A stretch of DNA of 64,000 nt from Lathyrus oleraceus (GCF_024323335.1 NC_066581.1:433336136-433400135); one strand, 5' to 3'; counted from the stretch's first letter, positions 33,381-45,343 are shown. The notes: a model not told the origin generated them from the letters alone. Made by a program: numbers and translations.

Positions 33381-36165
33381 GATCCATCTATGTTACGAAA
33401 TAAGGACCCTGCACACCAACTTTGCTTCCAAACCTTCAAACCCTCTCATTCCAAAGGATAATCTTGATAATTTCCATTGTAAATTGAGTTTGAATCTCAC
33501 TGTTTTGAGATTCAAATCTCCAAGGATCCTGAACCTTTTGATCATCCAATTCTACTCTATCAAGTGTCCTGAGCAAGATCAAGAGCAAGCAAGAGCAAGA
33601 TCAATCAAGCATAGACCTACATTGAAGGTATTTTCCAGAAATTTTCATCTCTTCAATTCTCACTCAATTCTCCATAATTCACTTGGATCATTGGTTGTCT
33701 GAATTCCTACCAATGTAGGTAACAAGATTGAGTTGCTTTGAGGTAAAATCGAAGCAACTCAGATCGTGCACCTCAAATTTCAACTACTTGTATCTCTCAA
33801 TATACTTGGAGTTAGGATAAATTGAGGCCAGATTCGAGCTAAGAAGCATTTTTACTTTAAATTCATGTCCTTGTTTTTAATTTTGGTGATGGTTGTGGAT
33901 GAACCAGTCCGGTGAAGCTCACGAGAGAAAGAGACCAGAGCTTTGGCTCCGGTGGTGAGTTGGCATTCATCAGAGCCACATGATCCATTTGAAATGATCT
34001 AATGTCGTGCTTTGAAACTGATTACCACTTGTGTTGCACGCTGACTCATGACCATGGTGGAATGTGCACTAGCAGCCACTTGATCTGCCACCTCAATTAA
34101 TGAGGGAGATCTAGTGGTCCACGTTTTTTTTCTCATTTTCTGATTTTCATTTTATTTGGTTTATTTTCATTCATTCATATTAGTTTTAATATTGATCCAA
34201 AAAATATGAGAGTTTCACCAATTTTTTTTAAATAAATTCCTCTTTCATTTTCTAAATTAAAATTATTTTTTGGATCATTATTAATATTTTTCATGATTTA
34301 ATTGATTTTGTGAATATTTTTAATTGTTGAAAAATGGTTTTAAGTTTCCAAAAATTATGAATTTTTTTCTCCAAGGTCCTTTGACCTTGTTTGACCTATG
34401 ATAAATCTCATGGCCATTTATTTGGTGCTTTGATGAGGTTTTAGGAATTTGACCAACCATAATTTAATTTAATGCATATTTTAATTGATTTTAATAATTC
34501 AAATGCAAAATAAATTGTGTTGAGCTTCTAATTTTGACTTGTTAAATTTGACTTGTGCTGTTGGGCCTTGGTAAAGGTTGATTTGATTTTGTTGAATTAA
34601 ATCATTTGATTTAGGGGATTGATGATTGTACATTTCATCTCCAAAAATGAATGAATTATTTTAATTTGGTAAAAGTCCTCCTTTGACCAATTTGTGTTGA
34701 TTCCGATCCCCCTCCCTCTTCATCTCAACCCCCTTCTCTATTCATTCATGTCATGGACCTATGATATCTCTATATCCTAAGGCTAGTTGATTGCAAAATC
34801 AACATGAATATGGATGAGATTAGGTCCACTCTTTTGCATATCTTTTTTTAGTGTGGTATGTTTTAGGAGCATAGTTAATTATACTATGTCTCTAACATGC
34901 ATTAACACCAAAATTTCCATTGCCCGACCTCAAATAGTTGTGACTTCTACATAAGTCCAATTACGATTGCTTAATATAACGCTAAATTTGTTACACAAAA
35001 AGGCATAGCATTCTAGTAAGTGAGATTGTAAGTATCCCCTCTTTCATAGTATTGTGTGGAAACTTGGCATTTTTTCCTTCCTTTGGAAGATCTCTTGGTT
35101 CAAGGATCCATGCTTGTGAATAGTGGGTTGAGTGTTCTCCAAAGAATGACTTAAACAAAACCAAAGCAAAAGCAATACTAACTTCTAATCAAACTAACAG
35201 CTAACATTTTATTTCAAGCCATTTACTTTTATGCACTTTAATTTTTAGCCTTATTTCATTTGCCATTATTCATACCATTTAATTTGTTTACGTTAATGCC
35301 ATTTTTACTTTGCTCACTTGAGCCATATCTTATGAATATATTGTGTTTGTATATACTTGTTTGTTTTTGTGGTCTTTTGACCATAATGTACATAATAAGA
35401 ACAAAAACCCTAAAAGACATCTTGTATGGACTATTGGATTTGATCTGAGACATTGGACTTAGAATTAGGCAACACTCCCTATGCAAAGGACTTGGCCAAT
35501 GCCAACTTTCATGAAACCAAGTGCTCGTGAAGTGAACTTTCATTTGATACAAATATTGAAGATCCATTTGAGTTCATCTGCAACATGATCATATTGAAGT
35601 TGTTATTTTGAATCTATGTCTAATGCCTATCTTTGAAGTCATCTGATACATGGAGATTATGAAGAAGATCATGGAGTTGCTAAGTTTGGATGTGGCTATC
35701 TTTATTTGATGCCTTTCTCTTCACGTTGCTATTTATGTATTGATATTGCTTGATTCTAAAGTCCAAGAGAAATTTGGGTTTCTATAAGACATTCTTGTCT
35801 ATTGGATTGCAGCCCATTGGTCAAATCTTTTCAATTCTTAACTTTTAAATTTTGTGCTTAGGATTAGTCTTTTCATCTTTTCCCCACTTCTTTAATTTCA
35901 AAATCTCTCCCTCCTTTTAAAATATTCTTTTCTTGTATTTTCTAAACTTAGACTTTATTGCAAATTAGAAACTTTGGCCTTATGCCATTGCATTTTCAAA
36001 CTCTTTTCTTAGTCAAATTTGTAAATGAACTTAACTATACTTGACTTAAATTTTTCAAAAGACAAAAAGAACTAACATTCATTCAAACTCTTTTAGGCCT
36101 TTTGTGCCTTTGTTAAACTTAAACTTTTATTAAAAGTAATGCACTCATTTCTAAATTTATACCAC

Positions 36166-36210
36166 GAACTACGAGGTTTTGATCCCTCATTTTATGTTCG
36201 TACGTAGGCA
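36166..36210 (+). promoter_or_regulatory. LTR hairpin module (B 5' LTR)
   Basis: GAACTACG ... TACGTAGGCA around a short stem CAT/ATG. Counterparts are at 63049-63093 (B 3' LTR) and 14870-14915 (A, minus). Confidence 0.55.
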
Positions 36211-36561
36211 CAAGTCCGAAGGTCTTGTTAAACACAAAAAATATAATTAATGAATTCTTTTTTCATCCCTCCACTCTATTTATTGCAAACATCATTTTGT
36301 ACAAAAACACATATGCACACAAGAAAGGGCTCCCTAGGAGTACCTAAGACACTTTGGGTGCTAACACCTTCCCTTTATGTAATCAACCCCCTTACATGTA
36401 ATCTCTGGCATTTTATTAGTTTTGATGTGAAAACTTCTTATCTTTGGGTTTTTTTCGTACTTTTCCCTTTTCCCTTGGAAACAATAAAAGCGCGGTGTCG
36501 ACTCTGGTTTTATTAACGTCTAGCTTATCCATAGCTTGATGGTCATGAATTTACCGTTACA

Positions 36562-37437
36562 GAAGTTAAGTGGCGACTCTGCTGGGGAGTAGTCTCTAGA
36601 GGGTTTAGCCTACTTTTTTGTCTGTATATAACTGTATATTTGATGTATGTATATTTGTTTGTATGATATAATCTCCTTGTTGTGCTTGGTGATCTCTGAG
36701 TGGTGAGATAAGGTCTAACCCGAACTTGAGTGAAATTAAGATAGGAGGATGGTATAGTCATGTTTGAATTGTGTATAGTACTCCTTAACAAGTTTGCTTG
36801 AGACCCATCTACTCAGTGGAGACCCTTTTGGAGCTATTGATGTCACACAAGTTATTTGTGATTAGGCATCACTTTCTCTGATTTGGGGTCTGAGAAGCTG
36901 AGGACCGTAGAACATTTAACCCATCTTGGCCTATTTAGGACGTAGTGTGGAGACTGTTCAAGTGTAGACTTGATAACAGTTGTTATGCGATACTACACTC
37001 AAACGAGTTTCTCTTGAGAATATTATGGGTTGATGAGTCAGTCATCCTGACCTGTAATATCCAATAGATGGAATTAAGACTCTGGGAACTTTTTAGAACA
37101 TGATCTACAGGTTTTTATCCTTAGTTCACAAGTTTGGGATGGTTCTTACCCTGACTCCATGCTCATGACTCACAACAAACCCTTGATTCTTGGTTGATCT
37201 AATTAAGTCTTCTCAATATCAATGGAACTTGGGTGTCGATAAGGTGCAAACCATAATCCACCAAAATGGATGATTGATCTTGACAATGATTTGATTCATA
37301 CCTTGAACTTTGTTTGTTTGCCTTGTGTGTGATCCCTTATTTATGATTATTGCATTCATGCATTCATGCGCATCATAAGATTCATCACATGAAAAATTTC
37401 ACGGAACTGAGGTCTTATTTGCAAATATTTTCAGACT
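36562..37437 (+). other. 5' leader of B with primer site
   Basis: About 870 bp of non-coding leader. The primer site TGGCGACTCTGCTGGGGA is at 36571-36588, nine bases after the LTR end. The first 400 bp match A's leader in reverse (14124-14519). No upstream open frame of note. Confidence 0.85.
36571..36588 (+). other. Primer-binding site of B
   Basis: TGGCGACTCTGCTGGGGA. Exact complement of 476-493 and one base different from A's site. Confidence 0.85.
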
Positions 37438-38943
37438 ATGGATTATGGACGAAGGAACACTAAGAAGTACAGTTTCAGATGTCCCGACATGAAAGAGTTA
37501 AGGAAGATATTATCTTTTGTATTAGATCCCTTGAACTTCAAGAAACGTCATGGGAAGCTTCTATCTATTTTGTCTGCTGATGTGGTTGAAGGACTCTTGA
37601 GTGTGTTGGTTCAGTTTTATGACCCTCTCTACCGTTGCTTCACTTTTCTGGATTATTAGCTTATGCCTACATTGGAGGAGTATGCCCATCTCTTGGGAAT
37701 ACCTGTCTCTAACAAAGTGCCCTTTAGTGGATTGGAAGAGATTCCCAGATCTCATATTATAACTGAAGCTCTTCACTTGAAGAAGTCTGAGATAAAGGCT
37801 CATTGGGTGAAGAAAGGAGGATTGTTTGGGTTGACTTACGAGTTCCTCATCAAGGAAGCTATCACCTTTTCTCAAGCCGGTAATGTGGATGCTTTTGAAG
37901 CCATCTTTGTGTTGCTCATCTATGGTCTGGCTTTGTTCCTTAACATTGACGATTTTGTTGATGTTAACGCCATTAGAATATTCTTGATTGGGAATCATGT
38001 ACGTAATCTATTAGGAGATATATACTTCTCTCTGCATCTAAGGAATTCTAAAGGTGGCAGGACTATTGTGTTATGTGTTCCTCTTTTGTACAAGTGGTTT
38101 ATTTCGCACTTGCCTCAGACGCATGCTTTTCTGGAGAATAAACAAGGTCTATGGTGGTCTCAGAGACTTATGTCTCTCACTAATGATGATATAGTTTGGT
38201 ATGATTATTCATTGAGTAGCTTGGATATTATTGATTATTGTGGTGAATTCTCTAATATGCCTCTCATTGGTACACAAGGAGGAATCAACTACAACCCTTC
38301 TTTGGCTCTACATCAACTTGGGTTCCCCTTGAGAGACAAACCTAATAACACTTTGTTAGAAGGTCTTTTCTATCAAGAGGGTAAATATACCCAACATTTA
38401 AAGCAGAAGATTGTGCATGCTTGGCTTAATGTTCATAGGAAAGGAAGATCCGAGCTTGGTCCGTGCAACTGTGTAATTTTGGAAGCTTACACTTCTTGGG
38501 TGAAGAAGAGAGCTTTGGAGTTAAAGATGCCTTATGCTTGTGAGAGACCTATGTCTATGGTTGTGGTTGAGACATTAACTCTCCATAACCAAGATGTAGA
38601 GGAGTTGGAAGACGCATTCGCCAAGACAAAGCAAGAGAAGGATATGTGGGAAGAGCATTTTCATGCCTTGACCCGAAAGCATGAAGAGTTGCAGCTTGAG
38701 TCTAAGGACAAAGATGCACTTATTGAGCTTCTTGAAGACCAAGTAGTGAAGATACAAATAGAACCAGAGGTTTCATCTTCCTCTAGTATACCTCCGCCTT
38801 CCGGTGCTTGGAAGAAGATTGTTGATCAGCTTGTCCTTGAGAAGACTCAGATGAAGAATTCTTTTGAGTCCGAGATTCGACGCATCCGAAGGAAGTACGC
38901 GCCTGCAGCTAGATCTTCTGAAATTGTTGTTAGGGATCCTTAG
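37438..38943 (+). pseudogene. Ogre ORF1 (DUF7745-like) of B
   Basis: Extra protein of Ogre elements upstream of gag, about 500 codons, function unknown. Start ATG at 37438 (MDYGRRNTKK). One TAG at 37657-37659 (a Gln codon elsewhere, CAG to TAG) splits it; the rest is open to 38943. Visible: LMPTLEEYAHLLGIP, a hydrophobic helix (IFVLLIYGLALFLN, about residues 155-170), LYKWFISHLPQT, NDDIVWYDYSLSSL, LGFPLRDKPNN, then a coiled coil at about residues 385-440 and a basic C-terminus (IRRIRRKYAP). No nucleic-acid or catalytic motif is evident. A's truncated copy (4171-5157) is clearly homologous. Confidence 0.85.
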
Positions 38944-39188
38944 GATGACTAGTTTCCTTTTCTCTTGTATTTTGTATTTTGGTTTCTGAAATTGTACTCA
39001 GTGTAATCCTTCCAATTATATAAATAAAAGAGATTTTTTATGGTCATTACTAAATTGTTGCGATTGTTGTTATAAATATATATATTTACGAATAAAATAG
39101 TAAGCTCCTTGAAAATAAAAATTACCAAGCATTGCATTTCATGCAACATTTGCATAGCAGGTTTCTCTTTCGCCAGATCTCTTATGGG
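38944..39188 (+). other. ORF1-gag spacer of B
   Basis: A/T-rich non-coding segment with an ATATATAT stretch near 39077, homologous to A's spacer. I see no coding sequence. Confidence 0.6.
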
Positions 39189-40616
39189 TATTTCTTCTGT
39201 GCTTCAGCTAAGCTGACTCATCGATACAATACCCGCGCCAATCCCTCCAAAATCATGGAACATCTAGAGTAAGAGAACAAAGACTTGAAGGACAAGATCA
39301 CCCGCCTGACTGCCATGATGGAGTCAGTGTTAGCTGCTTATAATCAATCTTCTCCAACACCTGAAAATCCTCCTCCTCAGAGGACTGTCATTTCAGAGGT
39401 TGCTACGTCTACCATTCCTGCTACTGCCGCTCATTTTGCACCTACCATGCCTATCGGATTCCCGTGGGAAATGCCACCAAACTTTGTGCCCGAGGGTTTC
39501 ACACCTACCTTTGCTACCATGCCGACATCTAGCCCGGTCATGTCTGTACCTCCACCGATTGTTCACACTTTGCCCCTTGTTAAGGACACCATCTACCATT
39601 TCGAGCCATCTGAGGGTCCAGATGCTTATGATAAGATGGACGAAATGAAAGACCGATTCCTTGAGCCACGAAAGGAGTTGAAGACCTTGAGGGGAAAAGA
39701 TTTGTTTGGTAAGATTGCTACAGAACTTTGCTTGGTTCCTAACGTCAAAATCCCGATGATGTTCAAAGTCCCAAACTTTGAAAAGTATAAGGGGAATACT
39801 TGTCCGCTCAGTCATCTCGTCATGTATGCTAGAAAGATGCCGACACAAACTGATAATGATCAATTACTGATTCATTATTTCTAAGACAGTCTGACTGGTG
39901 CCACTCTGAGGTGGTACACGGGTTTGGATAGTGTGAGTGTTCACACATTCAACGATTTGGTGGAAGCATTTGTGAGGCAATACAAATATAATGTGTATAT
40001 GGCGCCGAATAGGGACCAGTTGAGGTTATTGTCTCAGAAGGATAAGGAGACATTTAAAGAGTATGCTCAGCGATGGAGAGAGCTTGCCTCTCAGATTACC
40101 CCTCCTTTGGAAGAAAAGGAGATGATTAAGACTTTTCTCAAGACCCTAAGCTCATTTTACTATGAGCCCATGATTGCCAGTGCCCCCAGTGATTTTATCG
40201 AGATGGTAAACATGGAGATGAGGTTAGAGGAAGGTGTCAGAGAGGGACGGTTATATAGAGAGGAAGTTTCGTCCATCAAGAGGTATGGTAACAGTTTCTC
40301 TAAGAAGAATGTGGGAGAGACTAATGTAGTATCTGTTGGGAGGCAAAGGAGGCCTCATGTCAGAAGAAGTCAACAACCCCGTCAATACCATCATCAAGTA
40401 TCATCTGTGATTTTGGTATATTTGAATAATCAATCAACATCAATTCAACAACAACGTCAACAACCGCCACAACAACAAACAAACACCTACAACAACAACA
40501 ATACCAACAATCATCAACAACCACAAAATTTTGAGAGGAAGAAAGTCTCTTTTGACCCAATTCCTATGACTTGTGCTGAATTGTATCCATCAATGGTTCT
40601 CAAGAACCTTTTGTAA
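39189..40616 (+). pseudogene. Ogre gag of B
   Basis: Homologous to A's gag. The first clear Met is 39255 (MEHLE) but a TAA follows five codons later (39270-39272), and homology with A begins at about 39189, so the start is uncertain. The gag core holds LCLVPNVKIP, FEKYKGNTCPL, a TAA at 39882-39884 in place of Gln, then YKYNVYMAPNRDQL, KETFKEYAQRWRELA, PPLEEKEMI, FIEMVNMEMRLEEGV. A Gln/Asn-rich tail (about 40440-40520) precedes FERKKVSFDPIPM. A further TAA at 40614-40616 ends it. All three stops can be explained by CAA to TAA. Confidence 0.85.
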
Positions 40617-42525
40617 CCAAGAAATCTGCCTCAGATACCTGAACCACTTCCATGGTGGTATAAACCAGAACTTCGTTGTACCTTTCACCAAGGAGCTCCC
40701 GGTCATGATATTGAGAATAGCTACCCCCTGAAGTATGAAGTCCAAAAGCTGGTAAAGAATGGAATGGTGTTCTTTGAGGACCGCGCGCCAAATGTCAAAG
40801 TTAATCCATTACATGCCCATGGTAATTCATCTGTTAATATGGTGGACGGCTGTCCCGGGGAATTCAAAATTTATGATGTTCGATTCATTAGAAGGTCCTT
40901 GGTGAGAATGCACAAGGATATCTGTTTGGTTAGTGATTGCGAGGATGACCATAATGGTTGTGAAATTTGTAGTGTAAATTCTCGAGGTTGTATGATTATA
41001 AAGAGAGACATCTAGAGGTTGATGGATGAATGTATGATTCAGATCTTCCAGTCCCGTCACTTAGGTGATGATGTCAATGTTATCGTTCCTGTATTTAAGA
41101 CTCAAGAAAGAATAGTGGTCCAGTACGACAACAACAACAATAACAATGTCATCAATAGATCGTATCACCGTTGGTTATACGGTTAACATGGCCCGTCCCG
41201 TATGCATCCAATAAAGCTGTTTCGTATCAGTATAATGCTACCATACTAGATAATGGTCAAGAGGTTCCTTTTCCTATGACCAGTTCTGTCGTGAGGATTG
41301 CTGATGTTACGAAGGTGACCTATAGCGGTCGTGTTTTTGGGCCGGTGTTCCCAAATAATGTAGAAGATTGTTCAGTTGGTAAAAAGGTGGAAGTGCCTGC
41401 CGTAGATCCAGCTAGCGCTCTGAAGTGTCAGTCTGGTGAATCCAGCGGTTTGAAACCTAACAATGATGATGAGGTGCTTCGTTTGATTAAGAAAAGTGAA
41501 TTTAATATGATAGAGCAGCTGCTCCAAACTCCCTCCAAGATTTTAGTGTTCTCTTTGCTTATGAACTCTGAAGTGCATAGAGAAGCACTGCAGAAAGTGT
41601 TAGAACAAGCTTACATGGAACATGATGTTACGATGGATCAGTTTGATCATATTATGGATAACATCACTTCCTACAACAATCTTAGCTTTTGTGATGAAGA
41701 ACTCCCCGAAGAGGGCATAAATCACAACTTGGCACTACATATTTCAAGGAACTATAAGGAGGACGCTCTGTCAAATGTTTTGGTTCATACTGGCTTTTCA
41801 TTAAACATACTCCCGAAGTCAACCTTGTCAATATTGTCATATCAAGGAGCTCCGATGAGATATAGTGGCGTGATCGTCAAAGCATTTGATGGTTCTCCCA
41901 AGATTGTAATTGGTGAAGTGGACCTTCCTATGAAGATAGGTTCGAGTGGTTTCCCTATTACTTTCAAGTATTGGATATCCACCCGGCCTATAGCTGCTTA
42001 TTAGGAAAGGCCATGGATACATGAGGCAGGAGCTGTTACGTCAATATTGCATTAGAAATTGAAGTTTGTCAAGAATGGAAAGCTGGTTATCATCGGTGGG
42101 GAGAAGGCTTTGTTGGTAAGCCACCTGTCGTCTTTCTCTTTTGTAGAAGCTGAGGATGAAATTGGAATTCCGTTCCAAGCTCTATCAATTACCGAGGAAA
42201 AGAGAGTTGGGTCACCTATGTCCTCATTCAAAGATGCGCGGAAAATTGTTGAAGATGGAAAGTCTGATCAGTGGGGACAGATGGTAGAGGTCGCCGACAA
42301 CAATGGCAGAGCTGGTTTGGGATTCCAACGAGGTTCATCTGTGATTAGAGCTGAAGATGTGCAACCCAGTTTCCGTAGAAGAGGGTTCATTCATGGTAAT
42401 GAAAAACACTTAGCTGCTGTGATCGAGGGTGATGAAGACGAAGACTGCACCAATTTTTTGACGCATGGAAAAACTTGCAACAATTGGACTGCTGTTGATG
42501 TTCCTATTATTGTGTATCGATCTAA
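40617..42525 (+). pseudogene. Ogre protease region of B (exon 1 end), G-patch-like motif
   Basis: Continuation of gag-pro. A linker (HQGAPGHDIEN, YPLKYEVQKL, FEDRAPNVK), a TAG at 41013-41015, an Asn run near 41135, and a frameshift near 41165. The protease follows: the active-site motif reads VHTGFSLNILP (about 41785), so the catalytic Asp of DTG is His and the enzyme would be dead; A's copy keeps DTG. After a stop at 42001-42003 the C-terminal part (42059-42525) is open: FVKNGKLVIIGGE, then NNGRAGLGFQRGS, a glycine pattern like the G-patch found in some plant gypsy proteins and betaretroviruses. The frame reaches the intron donor at 42526. Confidence 0.8.
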
Positions 42526-42783
42526 GTAATTGTTTTTATTTGTTTTTGAAAATCCTTCTCCTATGCCTAAGGGAGAAGTGAACATTGTTTGGGTATTTTC
42601 AAATTTGATCATCAATGGAATATAATTCTATTCACCCACATCTATGATGTTTTATTTTTACTTTTTGCTTTATTTTGAAAATGGTAATCACAAAAAACAT
42701 AAAATAAATAATAAGTTTCCCATCTACATAATATTTGGTCACAATTCACTTCTCTAAAATCAAAATATCAAATCATTATGCAG
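42526..42783 (+). other. Predicted Ogre intron between protease and RT
   Basis: 258 bp, A/T-rich, with donor AA|GTAATT and acceptor TTATGCAG|GTTGG. The upstream frame would hit TAA inside the donor (42527-42529); removal joins codons ...TCT AA|G TTG GTT..., continuing in frame into the RT-side exon (VFKPIEYND). Ogre elements are known to carry an intron at this place. Stops occur inside all three frames of the intron. Confidence 0.75.
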
Positions 42784-44334
42784 GTTGGTTTTTAAACCCA
42801 TTGAATACAATGATCCTTCTCCTTCTCCAAATTTTGAATTCTCTGTGTTTGAGGCTGAGGAGGAAAGTGATGAAGAAGTATTTGATGAATTATCTCGTCT
42901 TCTTGAGCATAAAGGAAAAGCCATTCATCCGTTCAAAGAGCAGATTGAGTTAGTCAACTTGGGTTCCGAGGATGATGTGAAGGAAGTCTTGGGTCTCGAC
43001 TGTGTCCAGAAGTGAAGAAGGGGTTGATTGATCTTCTTCGAGAGTATTCAGACGTGTTTGCTTGGTCCTATCAAGACATGCCTGGTTTGGATTCTGAGAT
43101 TGTGGAGCATAGATTACCGTTGAAGCCAGAATTCCTGCTAGTCAAGCAGAAGTTGAGGAGGAATCATCCTGATATGGAAGTGAATATCAAAGAAGAAGTG
43201 AAAAAGCAGATTGATGTTGGTTTCCTTGTTACCACTGAATATCCGTAGTGGGTGGCCAATATTGTACCTGTTCCTAAGAAGGATGGAAAAGTCTGCATGT
43301 GTGCTGATTATAGAGATTTGAAAAAAGGTAGTCTGAAAGATGATTTCCCTCTGCCACACATGTATATGTTGGTAGACAATACAACTAAATTCAAAGTGTT
43401 TTCGTTTGACGGATTTTCCGGATATAATCAAATCAAGATGGCAACCGAAGATATGGAGAAGACCACGTTCATTACACCTTGGGGAACATTCTGTTATAGA
43501 GTGATGCCTTTCGGTTTGAAGAATGCTGGTGCAACTTACCAGAGAGCAATGACTACTATTTTTCATGATATGATGCATAAAGAGATCGAAGTCTATGTCG
43601 AATATATGATTTCCAAAACCATTGATGAAGTAGAGCATGTTGAGCAGTTGTTGAAGTTATTCCAGCATTTGAGGAAGTACAAACTCTGCTTGAATCCCAA
43701 TACGTGTACTTTTGGTGTTCGTTCTGGTAAGTTGTTGGGCTTTATTGTTAGCGAGAAGGGTATTGAAGTTGATCTTTCCAAGGTCAAAGCAATACAAGAG
43801 ATGTCTGCGCCCAAAAATGAGAAGCAAGTCAGAGGTTTTCTCGGCCGCTTGAATTATATCTCAAGATCCATTTCACACATGACTGCCACATGTGTGCCTA
43901 TATTCAAGCTTCTTCGGAAATATCAGTCTTGTGATTGGCCTGAGGATTGCCAGAAAACTTTTGACAATATCAAAAAGTATCTGCTTGAACCTCCGATTTT
44001 GTCTCCACCTGTTGAAGGAAGACCCTTGATCATGTATTTGACTGTGCTTGATGAGAGTATGGGTTGTGTTCTAGGTCAGTAATATGAGACTGGAAAGAAA
44101 GAATATGAAATTTACTACCTCAGTAAGAAATTCACCGATTGTGAGACTCGATATTATATGCTTGAGAAGACTTGTTGTGCATTGGCTTGGGCTGCTAAGC
44201 GTCTGCATCAGTATATGTTGATTCATACCACTTGGTTGATATCCAAAATGGATCCAATCAAGTATATCTTTAAGAAGCCTGCTTTAACTGGGAGGATTTC
44301 CCGTTGGCAAATGTTGTTATCAGAGTATGATATT
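42784..44334 (+). pseudogene. RT and start of RNase H of Ogre B
   Basis: Acidic linker to 43015, then a small frame break, LLREYSDVFAWSYQDMPGLD, a TAG at 43246-43248, and the RT core: MANIVPVPKKDGK, YRDLKKGSLKDDFPLPH, FDGFSGYNQIKMA, TTFITPWGTFCYRVMPFGLKNAGATYQR. The catalytic box reads EVYVEYMIS (about 43590), so both Asp of YVDD are replaced. The connection and RNase H start (GFLGRLNYISRSISHM, GRPLIMYLTVLDES) follow, with a TAA at 44080-44082. The frame is cut at SEYDI by element G and resumes at 56265. Confidence 0.9.
44330..44334 (+). repeat. Target-site duplication of element G, ATATT
   Basis: ATATT at 44330-44334 and 56260-56264. Removing G and one copy restores the reading frame across SEYDIEY. 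Confidence 0.9.
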
Positions 44335-44371
44335 TGTAATACCCCAAAATTTAACCTTCATTTTTCCTGGA
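44335..44371 (+). mobile_element. 5' LTR stub of G
   Basis: TGTAATACCCCAAAATTTA and CTTCATTTTTCCTGGAAG match the start of G's 3' LTR at 52419. It then switches without spacer to RT-linker sequence (PGLDTDIVVHHFPL). Confidence 0.85.
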
Positions 44372-45343
44372 AGCCAGGGCTTGACACAGACATTGTGGTA
44401 CACCATTTTCCTCTCAAAGAGGATTGTCCTTCGGTCAAGCAGAAGCTCAGAAGAACAAGACCAGAGATGGCTGTCAAGATAAAGGAAGAAGTGCAAAAAC
44501 AGTTGGATGCAGGGTTTCTAGCGGTTACAAATTATCCGCCATGGGTTGCAAATATCGTTCCAGTACCTAAAAAGGATGGAAAGGTACGGATGTGTGTTGA
44601 CTACCGGGATCTGAACAGAGTTAGTCCTAAAGATGATTTCCCATTACCTTACATCGACGTTTTGGTGGATAACACGACTCAGTTCTCGGTATTCTCCTTC
44701 ATGGATGGCTTTTCTGGCTATAATCAAATTAAGATGGCACCAGAAGACATGGAGAAGACAACTTTCATAACCCCATGGGACACCTTCTGCTACAAGGTGA
44801 TGTCGTTTGGTCTGAAAAATGCTGGGGCAACATATCAACGAGCTATGGTAACTCTTTTCCATGATATGATTCATCATGAAATCGAGGTTTATGTTAATGA
44901 TATGATTGCCAAATCTCAGACGGAAGAAAAACATCTGGTGAATTTGCAGAAACTGTTTGAGCGTTTGAGGAAATTCAAGTTGAGGCTTAATCCGAGCAAG
45001 TGTATTTTCGGGGTGAGATCTGGAAAACTGATGGGTTTTATTGTTAGTGAAAAAAGGATTGAGGTGGATCCGGCCAAAGTGAAAGCGATATAAGAAATGC
45101 CTGAGCCAAGAACAGAAAAACAAGTATGTGGTTTCTTAGGAAGGTTGAACTACATTGCAAGGTTCATCTCTCACCTAACAGCCACGTGTGAGCCAATATG
45201 AAAATTGTTGAGAAAAGATCAGGCCATCAGGTGGAATGATGATTGCCAAAGGGCTTTCGAGAAGATAAGAGAGTATTTGCAGAATCCTCCAATCCTTATG
45301 CCTCCAGTCCCAGGGAGACCGCTAATTATGTATTTGACAGTAC
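44372..45343 (+). pseudogene. RT of Ogre G
   Basis: Starts abruptly in the segment before RT (GLDTDIVVHHFPLKED). The core is well preserved: VANIVPVPKKDGKVRMCVDY, FMDGFSGYNQIKMAPEDM, TTFITPWDTFCYKVMSFGLK. The catalytic box is YVNDMIA (about 44890), so the first Asp of the YVDD pair is Asn. TAA at 45091-45093, TGA at 45199-45201, and a one-base insertion near 45345. The connection domain is recognisable (GFLGRLNYIARFISHLTA). Confidence 0.9.

Larger units (their letters stand above)
16304..36561 (+). mobile_element. 5' LTR of B, split by the SIRE-like element
   Basis: The LTR proper is 16304-16462 joined to 31998-36561, about 4.7 kb. It starts TGTAAGACCCCAATTTTG and ends ...TTACCGTTACA, nine bases before the primer site. 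It holds a TATA box (33373), the hairpin module (36166) and the GGGCTCCCTAGGAGTACC block (36326). The 3' LTR of the same element lacks about 2.2 kb of it (33628-35816). U3 contains several related modules with CATAACT-C-TTCAT and CATTATAGGTCATTTTGG phrases. There is no credible coding sequence in it. Confidence 0.9.

Noticed and set aside
36571..36588. Partial tRNA gene
   Set aside because: Only 18 bases match a tRNA end and the position right after the LTR identifies a primer site; no cloverleaf is present.
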